The notes beneath the pieces were generated by a model, which ran no database searches, was not told the DNA's origin, and saw only the letters and a program-made list of their open reading frames with translations. Below, in pieces: positions 6,493 through 13,686 of a stretch of 20,354 bases of DNA; positions within the stretch are counted from its first letter, which is position 1, and the number at the start of each line of letters is the position of its first letter. Source of the stretch: a bacterium. Its GTDB lineage: Bacteria > UBA10199 > 2-02-FULL-44-16 > JAAZCA01. The stretch lies in NCBI GenBank assembly GCA_041648665.1, contig JBAZOP010000055.1, positions 1-20,354 of the forward strand, written 5' to 3'. The position numbers were made by a program, and so were the translations under genes.

Positions 6493-7053
6493 ATGAACAC
6501 ACAATACTGCCTGGGTGTCACACGTTCTCTTAAAGACATTGGCTGGCTGTCGGTGGACCTGGCCGGCGCGCCGGACGTGCAGTGCGATTTCGCACATCTG
6601 ACGCTGCCAGAGCCGGCAAGCGTACTGGTCGCCTCCCACGTCCTGGAGCATATCCCCCAGCGCGGGCGCGGCGAGGACCGCGTGCGCCGTACAATTGAAA
6701 TACTCACGTGCTGGCACAGCCAGATGCAACCTGACGCAGCGCTGATCGTGTGTGTACCTGATGGCGACCTGGTGACGCGCCTCATGATCGAACGCCCGCA
6801 TAACTACTGGAGTTTAAGTAACACTGAGTTCCGCGATATCCTGGGCCTGATCTATGGCGGCAACCAGGATGACCTGAACCGACACTACATGCTATTCAAT
6901 CAAAGCTGCTTATCATGGTGCCTGGCGCAGGCTGGTTTCATCGAGATCGAACGTATACCACCAGAGCGCGACCTCTGGCCTGGCTTGCCGCGCACACTCA
7001 ACACGGCAGCGCATGACCTGCGCTCACTAAACCTGGTCGCATTTGTCGCGTGA
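6493..7053 (+). CDS. Class I methyltransferase-like protein with degenerate SAM loop
   Basis: A 186-residue protein; an in-frame TAG at 6469-6471 excludes a longer N-terminus. The layout follows small methyltransferases in which a Gly-rich loop, GW..VD(L), D..(L)P and ASHVLEHI come in order. Here these appear as YCLGVTRSLKDIGWLSVDL, VQCDFAHLTLP and VLVASHVLEHIPQ (49-54 is HVLEHI). The expected LGCGxG-type loop is replaced by CLGVTRS, so SAM binding may be weak, unusual or lost. The mid-region VCVPDGDLVTRLM and the C-terminal LSWCLAQAGFIEIERI fit a Methyltransf_11-like fold. Neighbours are glycosyltransferases. A sugar or lipid acceptor is possible; a non-catalytic role cannot be excluded. Confidence 0.68.
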   Translation: MNTQYCLGVTRSLKDIGWLSVDLAGAPDVQCDFAHLTLPEPASVLVASHVLEHIPQRGRGEDRVRRTIEILTCWHSQMQPDAALIVCVPDGDLVTRLMIERPHNYWSLSNTEFRDILGLIYGGNQDDLNRHYMLFNQSCLSWCLAQAGFIEIERIPPERDLWPGLPRTLNTAAHDLRSLNLVAFVA

Positions 7054-7060
7054 GGCAAAC

Positions 7061-7891
7061 ATGAAGATCACCCTCGCTTTCGACATCTTTAACAAAGAGG
7101 ACAGCATTGCCGCAGTGCTGCAATCCTGGCTCGCTACGACTTCGGGCAAGCATGACATCGAGGTTATCGCAGTGTATGATGCCTGTGTGGACACCTCACG
7201 CACTATTGCCGAAGAAGTCGTCCGTGATGCCGGTGTCGCATACCAGGGCCTCGAAACTGATGACGTGTTCGAGATCAAAGCCAATAACGCCGCGCTCAAA
7301 GTCGCTACTGGCGACCTGATCGTGTTTGTCCAGGACGATAACCTGATGTGGGACCGCAATTGGGACGCGCTGCTTGCCCGTATCGCCGCGCTGCCTCGAA
7401 CGGGTGCAATGGGCTTGCTCGCCGGCTTGAAAGTTTATCCCAGCGGCACATACGAGCGCATCGAGTGTTGGCGGGAGCGCAAAGGCGACCACTACGCCAA
7501 GCACAATATCTCGCCTGATCGATACCCGCTGGCGGCGTACTCGGTCAACGCCATAAACCGGCCTTTTGCTATCGCCACCAGCTTGCTGCGTGCCCAGGGC
7601 GGATTGGATGAAACCTACTGCCCGATGGATTTCGACGATCTCAGCCTAAGCATCGACCTTTTCAGAAAGGGCTATACCAACTACTATATCCCCTTCGCTG
7701 TCGTCAACACCTCGGCCAAGTTCAGCACTATCGGACCGAAACAGGCAGCGGCCAACTACCAGCATGGCCGACAAGTATTCCTGGACCGGCACCTCGACTA
7801 CCTCGGCGGGCAATACTACACGCCGTGTGCCCAGCCCATCGTCACTCTAAAAGAATATGACGGCGGTATCACGTATGCTGACGATCTTTAG
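7061..7891 (+). CDS. GT2-family glycosyltransferase
   Basis: 276 residues from ATG 7061, placed after GTGAGGCAAAC. The N-terminal strand MKITLAFDIFNKEDSIAAVL and the HDIEVIAVYDACVDTS segment are typical GT-A starts. AALKVATGDLIVFVQDDN carries the DxD-equivalent D92-D93 used for metal and nucleotide-sugar binding. PMDFDDLSLSIDLFRKGY near residue 190 corresponds to the ED-dlxxRxxxxG acceptor/base region of GT2 enzymes. No membrane helix, so it is probably cytoplasmic. The closing residues overlap the next gene. The donor is unknown. With the upstream dehydrogenase it could add an acidic sugar, but this is inference from proximity only. Confidence 0.82.
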   Translation: MKITLAFDIFNKEDSIAAVLQSWLATTSGKHDIEVIAVYDACVDTSRTIAEEVVRDAGVAYQGLETDDVFEIKANNAALKVATGDLIVFVQDDNLMWDRNWDALLARIAALPRTGAMGLLAGLKVYPSGTYERIECWRERKGDHYAKHNISPDRYPLAAYSVNAINRPFAIATSLLRAQGGLDETYCPMDFDDLSLSIDLFRKGYTNYYIPFAVVNTSAKFSTIGPKQAAANYQHGRQVFLDRHLDYLGGQYYTPCAQPIVTLKEYDGGITYADDL

Positions 7892-8627
7892 CACCCTGAA
7901 GGCAATCGACGATGAAACTGAGCTTGCCCAAACTAACGCGCTCCGCTCCTGGCAACAAATTGCGGGCGTTGCGGGAGTCCTTGTCTTCGGCAACGACCGA
8001 GGCGTCGCAGAACTTTGTCAAAGAACTGGGGTCGCCCACCACCCCGATATCGAAACCACTCCCGCCGGCACGCCAAGTGTGGCAGGCTTGTTCGCCAGAG
8101 CACGACGGCTATGCACAACACCTAACCTGGTCTATGCCAACGCTGACATCATTCTCCTGGGAGACATCGCCGGCGCAATCCGCGCCGCATCCAGCATCGA
8201 ATCGCCTTTCCTCATCGTTGGACAGCGCACCGACCTCGCGCATATTCCACATCTTGACTTCGATAGTCCCACCTGGCGCGCCGATGCCGCCAATCTTGCA
8301 CAACAAGGCGCTCTGCACCAAAAGTCAGGCATCGATTACTTCATCTTCCCCAGAGAACTTTATGCCGACCTCCCCGCCTTCGCGCTGGCACGTTGGACTT
8401 GGGACAATTACCTCGTCTGGCACGCAGTGGAGCACGCACGTGCCCGGCTCATCGATGCCACGGCTGCCATCACAGCACTACACCAGTTCCACCCCAAACG
8501 CGCCGGCTACCACAGCGCCGACGCCCAGCGGAACCGCGACCTGACCCAGGGCACGGGCTTTCGCGTCCTTACCATCGCGCACGCCACACACCGCTACCAA
8601 AATGGCGCACTGACACCCACCTCATAA
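7875..8627 (+). CDS. GT-A-like putative glycosyltransferase
   Basis: 250 residues from ATG 7875 (MLTIFSTLKAIDDETELAQT). An ATG six codons upstream at 7857 is possible and adds MTAVSR. The segment VYANADIILLGDIAGAI (residues ~87-103) has the NADI phrase of GT-A-like proteins in which the Asp takes the DxD position. Upstream, AQTNALRSWQQI and VLVFGNDRGVAEL also fit that pattern. The later TWDNYLVWHAVEHARARLID and HQFHPKRAGYHS are compatible with acceptor-side residues. The N-terminus is compact and there is no membrane segment. I am confident of the fold class more than of activity. It is the last gene of the sugar cassette and is followed by the gap that carries the head-operon promoter. Confidence 0.65.
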   Translation: MLTIFSTLKAIDDETELAQTNALRSWQQIAGVAGVLVFGNDRGVAELCQRTGVAHHPDIETTPAGTPSVAGLFARARRLCTTPNLVYANADIILLGDIAGAIRAASSIESPFLIVGQRTDLAHIPHLDFDSPTWRADAANLAQQGALHQKSGIDYFIFPRELYADLPAFALARWTWDNYLVWHAVEHARARLIDATAAITALHQFHPKRAGYHSADAQRNRDLTQGTGFRVLTIAHATHRYQNGALTPTS

Positions 8628-8660
8628 TGTAGACACGTCTCAACAAAACTCCGCGCGCTC

Positions 8661-8689
8661 TTGACTTTGCCGCACGCTCAGGATATACT
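8661..8689 (+). promoter_or_regulatory. Sigma-70-type promoter for the head and tail operon
   Basis: TTGACT (8661-8666), a 17-base spacer, and TATACT (8684-8689) give five of six matches in each hexamer with ideal spacing. It lies in the 126-base gap, the largest one in the window, between the sugar cassette and the protease gene. The predicted transcript would start near 8696 and leave a leader of about 58 bases ending in AAAGGGGG before ATG 8754. Apart from this promoter and its overlapping inverted repeat the gap shows no gene. Confidence 0.75.
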
Positions 8690-8696
8690 GAGTGTG
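8673..8696 (+). promoter_or_regulatory. Inverted repeat over the -10, candidate operator
   Basis: Arms CACGCTCAG (8673-8681) and CTGAGTGTG (8688-8696) match over nine bases with one mismatch (a G:T pair if folded). They are separated by six bases, GATATA, so the -10 hexamer lies within the dyad. A dimeric regulator bound here would block polymerase. There is no T tract, so it is not a terminator. Confidence 0.5.
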
Positions 8697-8753
8697 TAAT
8701 GCTACGGCAAAGTTTCGTGTTTATCTCAAAGCCACCAAGTTAAAGGGGGCGCG

Positions 8754-10406
8754 ATGCCGTACAAAGTGTTCAAGCGCGGCGACCAGTTCTGTGTCTTCAA
8801 GCTCGACGCCGAGGGCGAGCCGTCAGAGCAACTCAAATGCTATGGCACGAAGGCGCAGGCAGAGCGCTATCACCGCGCGTTGGAAGCCAATGTCTCCGAT
8901 ATGGCCCCCGAAGGCAGCCTCAACGCGCTTCTGGAAGAATTGGACGCCGCCGTTGCCGGCTCCAGCAAATTCCCCACCGACCGCGATAGCCGCGCCTGGG
9001 CGCGCTGGGTATTCCCAACTCAGGTCGTCGTCGCCACGTTTAAGGACAACAAGGAAACGCTGTGGCGTGCTGACTGGTCACGCGATGCCGAGGGCAAGAT
9101 TGCCTTTTCTGAAGTCGTCCAGGTCGAGGAAGTGCCCATCTTCCGGCCCGTCAGCGAAATTGCTAACTTTGAGGCCAGCTTTGCCCCCGCCATTCTAAGT
9201 ATCTCCGCCGGCGATGACGAGGTCATCGAAAGCACGCTCGTTTGGGAGTTCGAAGGCAAGCATCCCGCCATTCCCACTTTTGCCAACGTCAATACTGAAC
9301 TCCTATTTGCCGAAGACCAGGCGCAGGGCACGGACCCGTTTCTCGTCGTTATGCCGGTCGCGCGCGTAGGCGAGACTTCCAAGAACGGGCGTCATTACGA
9401 CGAGAACCTGGTTTCGGCTATCGAGCGCCAGTTGCCAGGTTTGGGTGGCGTGCGTGGCCACGTCCCGGTCAAGGATCGGGGCAACGCCTACCCGCCCGAA
9501 GTCGTGGATTGGATCGGCGCGCGGCGCATTGGGCAGACGCTCTGGGCCAAGGCCTATGTCCCGCCCGGCCCAACGCGCGATGAGATCAGACGCCTCAAGG
9601 CGCGGGGCGGGAAGCTCGCCACGTCCATCTACGGCGTCATGCGGCGCAAAGTCGCGCCCAACGGCAAGGTTTCTGAGCCGGAACTGATCCTCGAAAGCCT
9701 TGACCTCGCGCCGCCTTCCCGCGCGGCGCTTGACCTCGGCGGAGAGTTCGCCGTCGTGTCCGAGATCGCCACCGAACTACAGCACGCTGAGGGCGTCTAT
9801 GCCGGCGATCCCTGGCATATCGAAACCACTTACCTTAATGAAGAGGAGCTTACCATGCCTACAAAGGCTGAGATGATTGCTGAACTGACCGCGCGGGACG
9901 CCGATCTGCTTCCTGAAGCCGTCAGGCAGGCAATTGCCAAGAAACTCCAGCTTGAGGCCGACGTGGAGCGCGTCGCAGAACTGGAGGCGCACAATAAGTC
10001 ACTGACCGATCAGGTCGCAGAACTGACCGAGAACCTCAACGGCGCGCAGGCCAAGCTTCAGGCCAGCGAGCAGTCCTATGCCGTTATCACTGCCGAGATG
10101 CAGAAGTTCGCGCTCCAGGACGCGCTCGCCAAGGTCGTCACCATCGAGGTCCTGCGCCCAGTCGTGGAGCAGATGGTTCAGCTGCGCTTGCTTCAGCATG
10201 ACAGCGAGGCGCAGCCCGACCTGTCAGCCCTGGTCACGGAAATCTGGGACAGCGAGGCGATGCAGCCACTGCGCGAGAAAGTCGTCGCCGACCTCAGCGG
10301 TCCGGCAGCGTCCATTAGCGCCGCGCGGCGCGCCAATGGGTCGATGCCTGAGATCAATTGGGAAGAGCGCGTGGCCGAGATTCGCCGGCGCGCTGGCCTG
10401 AGCTAA
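8754..10406 (+). CDS. Head maturation protease fused to scaffold
   Basis: 550 residues starting after AAAGGGGGCGCG. The N-terminal ~47 residues (YKVFKRGDQFCVFK, then TKAQAERYHRALEAN) are a small domain often seen at the front of phage prohead proteases. The protease core lies at roughly 190-330. G235-H236 in VRGHVPVKDRG and S291 in KLATSIYGVM are the likely catalytic His and Ser of a herpesvirus-protease-like (U35/S78-type) enzyme, and LESLDLAPPSRAAL (~313-326) closes the core. From residue 368 the protein becomes a coiled coil (LEADVERVAELEAHNKSL, then QVAELTENLNGAQAKLQ) and ends in a basic helix (ERVAEIRRRAGLS), as scaffolds do. The protease would trim scaffold and capsid protein during prohead maturation. 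First gene of the structural operon. Confidence 0.8.
   Translation: MPYKVFKRGDQFCVFKLDAEGEPSEQLKCYGTKAQAERYHRALEANVSDMAPEGSLNALLEELDAAVAGSSKFPTDRDSRAWARWVFPTQVVVATFKDNKETLWRADWSRDAEGKIAFSEVVQVEEVPIFRPVSEIANFEASFAPAILSISAGDDEVIESTLVWEFEGKHPAIPTFANVNTELLFAEDQAQGTDPFLVVMPVARVGETSKNGRHYDENLVSAIERQLPGLGGVRGHVPVKDRGNAYPPEVVDWIGARRIGQTLWAKAYVPPGPTRDEIRRLKARGGKLATSIYGVMRRKVAPNGKVSEPELILESLDLAPPSRAALDLGGEFAVVSEIATELQHAEGVYAGDPWHIETTYLNEEELTMPTKAEMIAELTARDADLLPEAVRQAIAKKLQLEADVERVAELEAHNKSLTDQVAELTENLNGAQAKLQASEQSYAVITAEMQKFALQDALAKVVTIEVLRPVVEQMVQLRLLQHDSEAQPDLSALVTEIWDSEAMQPLREKVVADLSGPAASISAARRANGSMPEINWEERVAEIRRRAGLS
9855..10406 (+). CDS. Nested scaffold protein from an in-frame internal start
   Basis: ATG 9855 is in frame with the protease gene and is preceded by AGGAG (9844-9848) with a six-base spacer, an excellent ribosome site inside a coding region. 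It would give a 183-residue protein that begins MPTKAEMIAELTARD exactly where protease homology ends and the coiled coil begins, and shares the C-terminus of the long form. Phages with a protease-scaffold gene commonly make free scaffold this way (lambda C/Nu3 is the classic case). Seen: the start, the site and the domain boundary. Inferred: that it is used. Confidence 0.65.
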   Translation: MPTKAEMIAELTARDADLLPEAVRQAIAKKLQLEADVERVAELEAHNKSLTDQVAELTENLNGAQAKLQASEQSYAVITAEMQKFALQDALAKVVTIEVLRPVVEQMVQLRLLQHDSEAQPDLSALVTEIWDSEAMQPLREKVVADLSGPAASISAARRANGSMPEINWEERVAEIRRRAGLS

Positions 10407-10416
10407 GGAGTAACTC

Positions 10417-10863
10417 ATGACTGCTGTTACGGTTTCAGATCGCACCACCATCCGCGCGCAGATCGAAAAGGGCGCGCTCGTGTACCCCTATACCGCCGCC
10501 GAAGATGTGGACCGCGGCGAGGTCGTCTCGCTGGACTCCTCGGCTGAGGCCACACTTGCGGACCGCAACTCCACCGCAGCCGTGGCGCGCGGTATCGGGA
10601 TCGTCGTCGATGGCCCGTTCGACCAGAGCAGCTACACTTACGCAGATGGTGCGCGTATCGGCGTCTGCGTGTTCGGACCGGTCACCGGCTTCTCAAGCCT
10701 CACGCCCGGCATGTGGTATTACCTCAGCCAGACAGCAGGCGCACTGGATACTGCCGCGCCCGCCGAGAGTTCGAACGAGTACAAGCGTGCCGTCGGCTAT
10801 GCTCTCGACACGACCACAATCTTCGTGCTCCCGATCCCTGGCGACGCCGAGTACAAGAGCTAA
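10417..10863 (+). CDS. Probable capsid decoration protein (DUF2190-like)
   Basis: 148 residues behind TAAGGAGTAACTC. It is almost wholly beta, with many Gly, Ser, Thr and Val residues. The phrase order is that of small capsid-stabilising proteins: GALVYPYTAAEDVDRGEVVS, then AVARGIGIVVDGPFDQSS, IGVCVFGPVTGF, LTPGMWYYLSQTAGAL and RAVGYALDTTTIFVLPIP. Position between the protease-scaffold gene and the major capsid gene is where such decoration proteins usually sit. It would bind the outer capsid lattice and reinforce it after expansion. Assignment rests on position and strand pattern rather than a diagnostic motif. Confidence 0.62.
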   Translation: MTAVTVSDRTTIRAQIEKGALVYPYTAAEDVDRGEVVSLDSSAEATLADRNSTAAVARGIGIVVDGPFDQSSYTYADGARIGVCVFGPVTGFSSLTPGMWYYLSQTAGALDTAAPAESSNEYKRAVGYALDTTTIFVLPIPGDAEYKS

Positions 10864-10875
10864 GGGAGACTGAAA

Positions 10876-12021
10876 ATGGCTGAACTAATCGGACCTGCAA
10901 CCATCCTGGAGCGTGCCCTGCCCACCGGCTGGGACGCCGGCGAAGTTGCCCGTTGGCAGACCCGCGACGGCATCTCGCTTGCCGACGTGATTGCCGACTC
11001 TGCGGCGGCTTTCGGCTCGGAGACGACCCGCCTCGTCCAGCGCTGGGGTGGCCTGATGTCACTCACGGAAGAGGATAAGGTCGAGTATGAACAGGGCGGC
11101 TCGATCACCTCGATGGAAGAAGTCACCGAGAACTCGCGTATCGGCGTCGTCCGCGGGCAAACTATCGGGCACATGCTCAGGATGTTGCCGTATCAGGCGG
11201 CCCTGGGCTGGACGCGGTACTACCTGCTAGACGCCCGGCGCGAGCGCATCGACGCTGACATCGCAACCGGCGTACGCAAGTGGAAGCACGTCTTCGAAAA
11301 GGCGCTCCTGACCCGGTTCTTCACGACCACGGAGCATCAGATCGGCGGCACCAGCGGCACGGGCTACGATGTTCCGTTCGTCCACGGCACGAGCGGCAAC
11401 GTGGACTACGCGCCGCCGGAGTACGAAGGCTCGACCTTCACTACCAGCCACGACCACTTCAACTACCACAACTCCAGTGCTTCGGAGACGCTTGCCGATG
11501 TGCTGGAGGACGCCGCCGCTGACCTTTTCGAGCATGGGCATATGCCGCCTTACACGGCGATGGTGTCTGGCGCTGATATCGCCTCCTACCTGGCACTCGA
11601 CAACATCATCAAGAAAGTCGCGCCCATCGTGGAGAACCTGTTCTCCGGCCTGACCGAGGGCCGTGCGGTGCTGGACCAGCCCATGTGGGATGGCCCCGGT
11701 AACCTGTTTGCTTACTACGATAGCCCCTATGGGCAGATCAATCTGTATGCAAACAACCGCATCCCGACGGGCTACGCCGGCATGTACAAATCCTACGGCG
11801 CGATGACTGCGGCCAACCCGCTCGCGGTCCGGGTTCATCCGGACGTGGGCTTCGGCGCGTACATCGTGACGCCGGGCCAGCCGGCGATGAATGGTCTGTA
11901 CATGGGCGGCGTGATCTTCGAGGCGCTGTTCGGGGTCGGCATCGGGCGCGACCGCACCAATGGCGTCGCCAGCTACCTGGCTGCCGGCGCTGCGTCGTAT
12001 ACCAACCCGACGATCAGCTGA
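10876..12021 (+). CDS. Major capsid protein (probable HK97 fold)
   Basis: 381 residues behind TAAGGGAGACTGAAA. Size, place directly after protease-scaffold and decoration genes, and position before the connectors all match a major capsid protein. The N-terminal part is helical and charged (RTLV-like surroundings around TTRLVQRWGGLMSLTEEDKV). The middle has an elongated polar loop region (TTTEHQIGGTSGTGYDVPFV). A later part, HMPPYTAMVSGADIASYLAL, reads like the peripheral and axial domain strands in which a test peptide is compared to a mid-domain. The C-terminus is rich in Gly and Ala (VASYLAAGAASYTNPTIS). No clear delta-domain cleavage site can be named by eye. It would form the icosahedral shell. 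Confidence 0.78.
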   Translation: MAELIGPATILERALPTGWDAGEVARWQTRDGISLADVIADSAAAFGSETTRLVQRWGGLMSLTEEDKVEYEQGGSITSMEEVTENSRIGVVRGQTIGHMLRMLPYQAALGWTRYYLLDARRERIDADIATGVRKWKHVFEKALLTRFFTTTEHQIGGTSGTGYDVPFVHGTSGNVDYAPPEYEGSTFTTSHDHFNYHNSSASETLADVLEDAAADLFEHGHMPPYTAMVSGADIASYLALDNIIKKVAPIVENLFSGLTEGRAVLDQPMWDGPGNLFAYYDSPYGQINLYANNRIPTGYAGMYKSYGAMTAANPLAVRVHPDVGFGAYIVTPGQPAMNGLYMGGVIFEALFGVGIGRDRTNGVASYLAAGAASYTNPTIS

Positions 12022-12042
12022 CCTTGATGCCGAGGTAAGCCA

Positions 12043-12417
12043 ATGGCCGAGATGACCGCCGATCAACTGTCTGACTTCCGCAAAGATATCGGTGACGAGG
12101 ACGCAGACAACTACGTCTTCACCGAAACCGAGATCAACCGGCTCTTCACGCGGGCGGATTCGGACTATGATCGGACGGTCATCCTGGCCCTGGAGCAACT
12201 CATCACCAATGCCGCCAAGTTCGCGGACTACACCGTGGGCCAGACCACCGAGCGGCGCTCGCAGGTCTTCGACCAGCTGGTCCGCACGCTTGACATCAAG
12301 CGGCAATCCACCGCCGCCGGCGATCAAGCCACCGTCTTTATGGGGCAGATGGAAAGCTACCCCGTCAAATCCAGGGACGTGCCGTCGGAATATGAAGACA
12401 CGCTGGAGTGGACCTGA
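12043..12417 (+). CDS. Head-tail connector protein (gp6-like)
   Basis: 124 residues behind CGAGGTAAGCCA. It is largely helical. The segment FTETEINRLFTRADSDYDRT followed by ILALEQLITNAAKFADYT is the pattern of small head-tail adaptors: an acidic N-terminal stretch, a helix beginning with D/E-x-x-I-x-x-L, then a long Ala-rich helix ending KFADYT. These proteins form a ring below the portal. Its position right after the capsid gene supports this. Its TGATG overlap with the next gene suggests stoichiometric coupling. Adaptor versus other connector types cannot be separated by eye. Confidence 0.65.
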   Translation: MAEMTADQLSDFRKDIGDEDADNYVFTETEINRLFTRADSDYDRTVILALEQLITNAAKFADYTVGQTTERRSQVFDQLVRTLDIKRQSTAAGDQATVFMGQMESYPVKSRDVPSEYEDTLEWT

Positions 12418-12785
12418 TGCCGACGTTCGCTAACTGGTCGGGCACGATGGCCACCGACGCGGGCCTTACCGAAAGCGCCGACCGTCTCGTGGGCCGAAAC
12501 CCAACCACGCTCACCGTCACCGCCCGGCCCGCCGGCGGCAGCTTGCCTGGCGCTCAGGTCGTGCGCATCGAGCCACTCAACGACCCGCGCCGCGTCGTGG
12601 GCGAAGCATACATGCTGTCGAATACGTGGGTCACAGTCATTGGCTATAGTGGGCACGCAACGGTCGCCGACACTGATCTGAAAGTGGGCGACGAGTTCCT
12701 GGTCGCCAGTGAGCATTATGTGATCCATGCGATCCGGCCTGCAACGCCGGGTCACTTCGAAGCATATGCAAGGGCAACGCGCTAA
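12417..12785 (+). CDS. Head-closure-like protein
   Basis: 122 residues from ATG 12417, which overlaps the previous stop (TGATG); an ATG at 12408 would add three residues. It is mostly beta. The C-terminal phrase VGDEFLVASEHYVIHAIRPA followed by FEAYARATR is the pattern of small beta-barrel stopper/closure proteins, in which a D-x-F/L-x-V strand pair is followed by Y-x-V-x-x-V and a final F-x-A strand. Gene order (connector, then this, then an HK97-gp10-like gene) agrees. It would seal the head after packaging and dock the tail. Moderate confidence. Confidence 0.55.
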   Translation: MPTFANWSGTMATDAGLTESADRLVGRNPTTLTVTARPAGGSLPGAQVVRIEPLNDPRRVVGEAYMLSNTWVTVIGYSGHATVADTDLKVGDEFLVASEHYVIHAIRPATPGHFEAYARATR

Positions 12786-13225
12786 TGGCTGCCGACGGTT
12801 TGCAATGGGTGACGCCGCCGGAACAGTCGATCCGCACGCACCTTACCAACTGGATATATGCCCGCGATGATGACATCGGCGCTTTGCTGACACGATATAG
12901 CGCCGAGATCACGCGCTGGATGAAGCTCTACGCGCCGTGGACGGACCGAACCGGCGTCGCGCGCGCCAGCTTGATCGCCGAGTACTACCGCATCTCCACA
13001 ACTACGCATGTACTTGAGATGCGCTACGGCCCGTCAGGCAACGAACTTTACTATGCGCGCTTCCTGGAGTTCGCACACGGCGGACGCTATGCTATCGTCG
13101 GCCCCGCGCTGAGCCATTTCTTCCCACAGATCATGGCCGACGTGCGCAACACTTTCCGCCGTATTGGCGGCACGCTGCCCATCCGTGCGGCGGTCACGCG
13201 CGGTCCAGAGGCACCCAGACCATGA
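12785..13225 (+). CDS. HK97-gp10-like neck / tail-completion protein
   Basis: 146 residues, with the start in a TAATG overlap. The diagnostic phrase is YAPWTDRTGVARASL (residues 49-63), matching the AP-x-x-TGxLRxSI signature of HK97-gp10/neck-type proteins. YYARFLEFAHGGRYAIVGPAL (89-109) corresponds to the family's Y-x-x-x-(L/V)-E-x-G and the late P-x-x-P strand. The C-terminus is basic. Such proteins sit at the head-tail junction and help tail joining. The place between the closure-like and terminator-like genes fits. Good family match for a short protein. Confidence 0.68.
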   Translation: MAADGLQWVTPPEQSIRTHLTNWIYARDDDIGALLTRYSAEITRWMKLYAPWTDRTGVARASLIAEYYRISTTTHVLEMRYGPSGNELYYARFLEFAHGGRYAIVGPALSHFFPQIMADVRNTFRRIGGTLPIRAAVTRGPEAPRP

Positions 13226-13674
13226 CGGCGATCCGCGACGCGATCAAGGTCATCCTTGAGGCCGATACGGGCGCGGGCGGTTTTGCCACTGTGCTGACCG
13301 GCGGCGTCTATGACTGGGACGAGACGGGCCGCCTTGGCATCAGCCGCGAGAACACCGCGACCAGCACGGCCTTCGACGCCAATAAGCGCCTCAAGCCCTG
13401 TGCGCTGATCCGCACCCGGTCCCAGGAGCCGGATGGCTTCATCGCCGACCCGACACCGGTGCGCAGCATTATCGAAACGGTGGAACTGTGGCTGTATCAG
13501 GTCGATGGCTATGAAACCATCGAGGACGCGGAAGCCCGCGCGTTCACACTCCTGGACCAGCAGCGGGCATCGAACCACACTTTGCGTTACAACGGCGTCA
13601 TTCGGGCTTATGATGACCCACTCGATGCCTTTGTGCTTCGCGCCACGTATACGGCGCGCTACATAAGAACCTAA
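13222..13674 (+). CDS. Tail-terminator-like protein
   Basis: 150 residues starting in an ATGA overlap. An N-terminal helix (MTAIRDAIKVILEADTG) precedes several strands with a characteristic central ALIRTRSQEPDGF. Next come IIETVELWLYQVDGYETIED, a helix of Ala and Asp, and a final strand (FVLRATYTARYIRT). This alternation and the position before the tube gene are those of tail terminators (lambda gpU / SPP1 gp17 class), which cap the tail shaft and set its end. Short, divergent family, so the call rests largely on order and architecture. Confidence 0.58.
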   Translation: MTAIRDAIKVILEADTGAGGFATVLTGGVYDWDETGRLGISRENTATSTAFDANKRLKPCALIRTRSQEPDGFIADPTPVRSIIETVELWLYQVDGYETIEDAEARAFTLLDQQRASNHTLRYNGVIRAYDDPLDAFVLRATYTARYIRT

Positions 13675-13686
13675 GAGGAGGCTACG

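Noticed and set aside
11227..12327. A 366-codon open frame on the minus strand
   Set aside because: Antisense to the major capsid and connector genes; Arg/Val/Gly-rich shadow with no recognisable domain or ribosome site.
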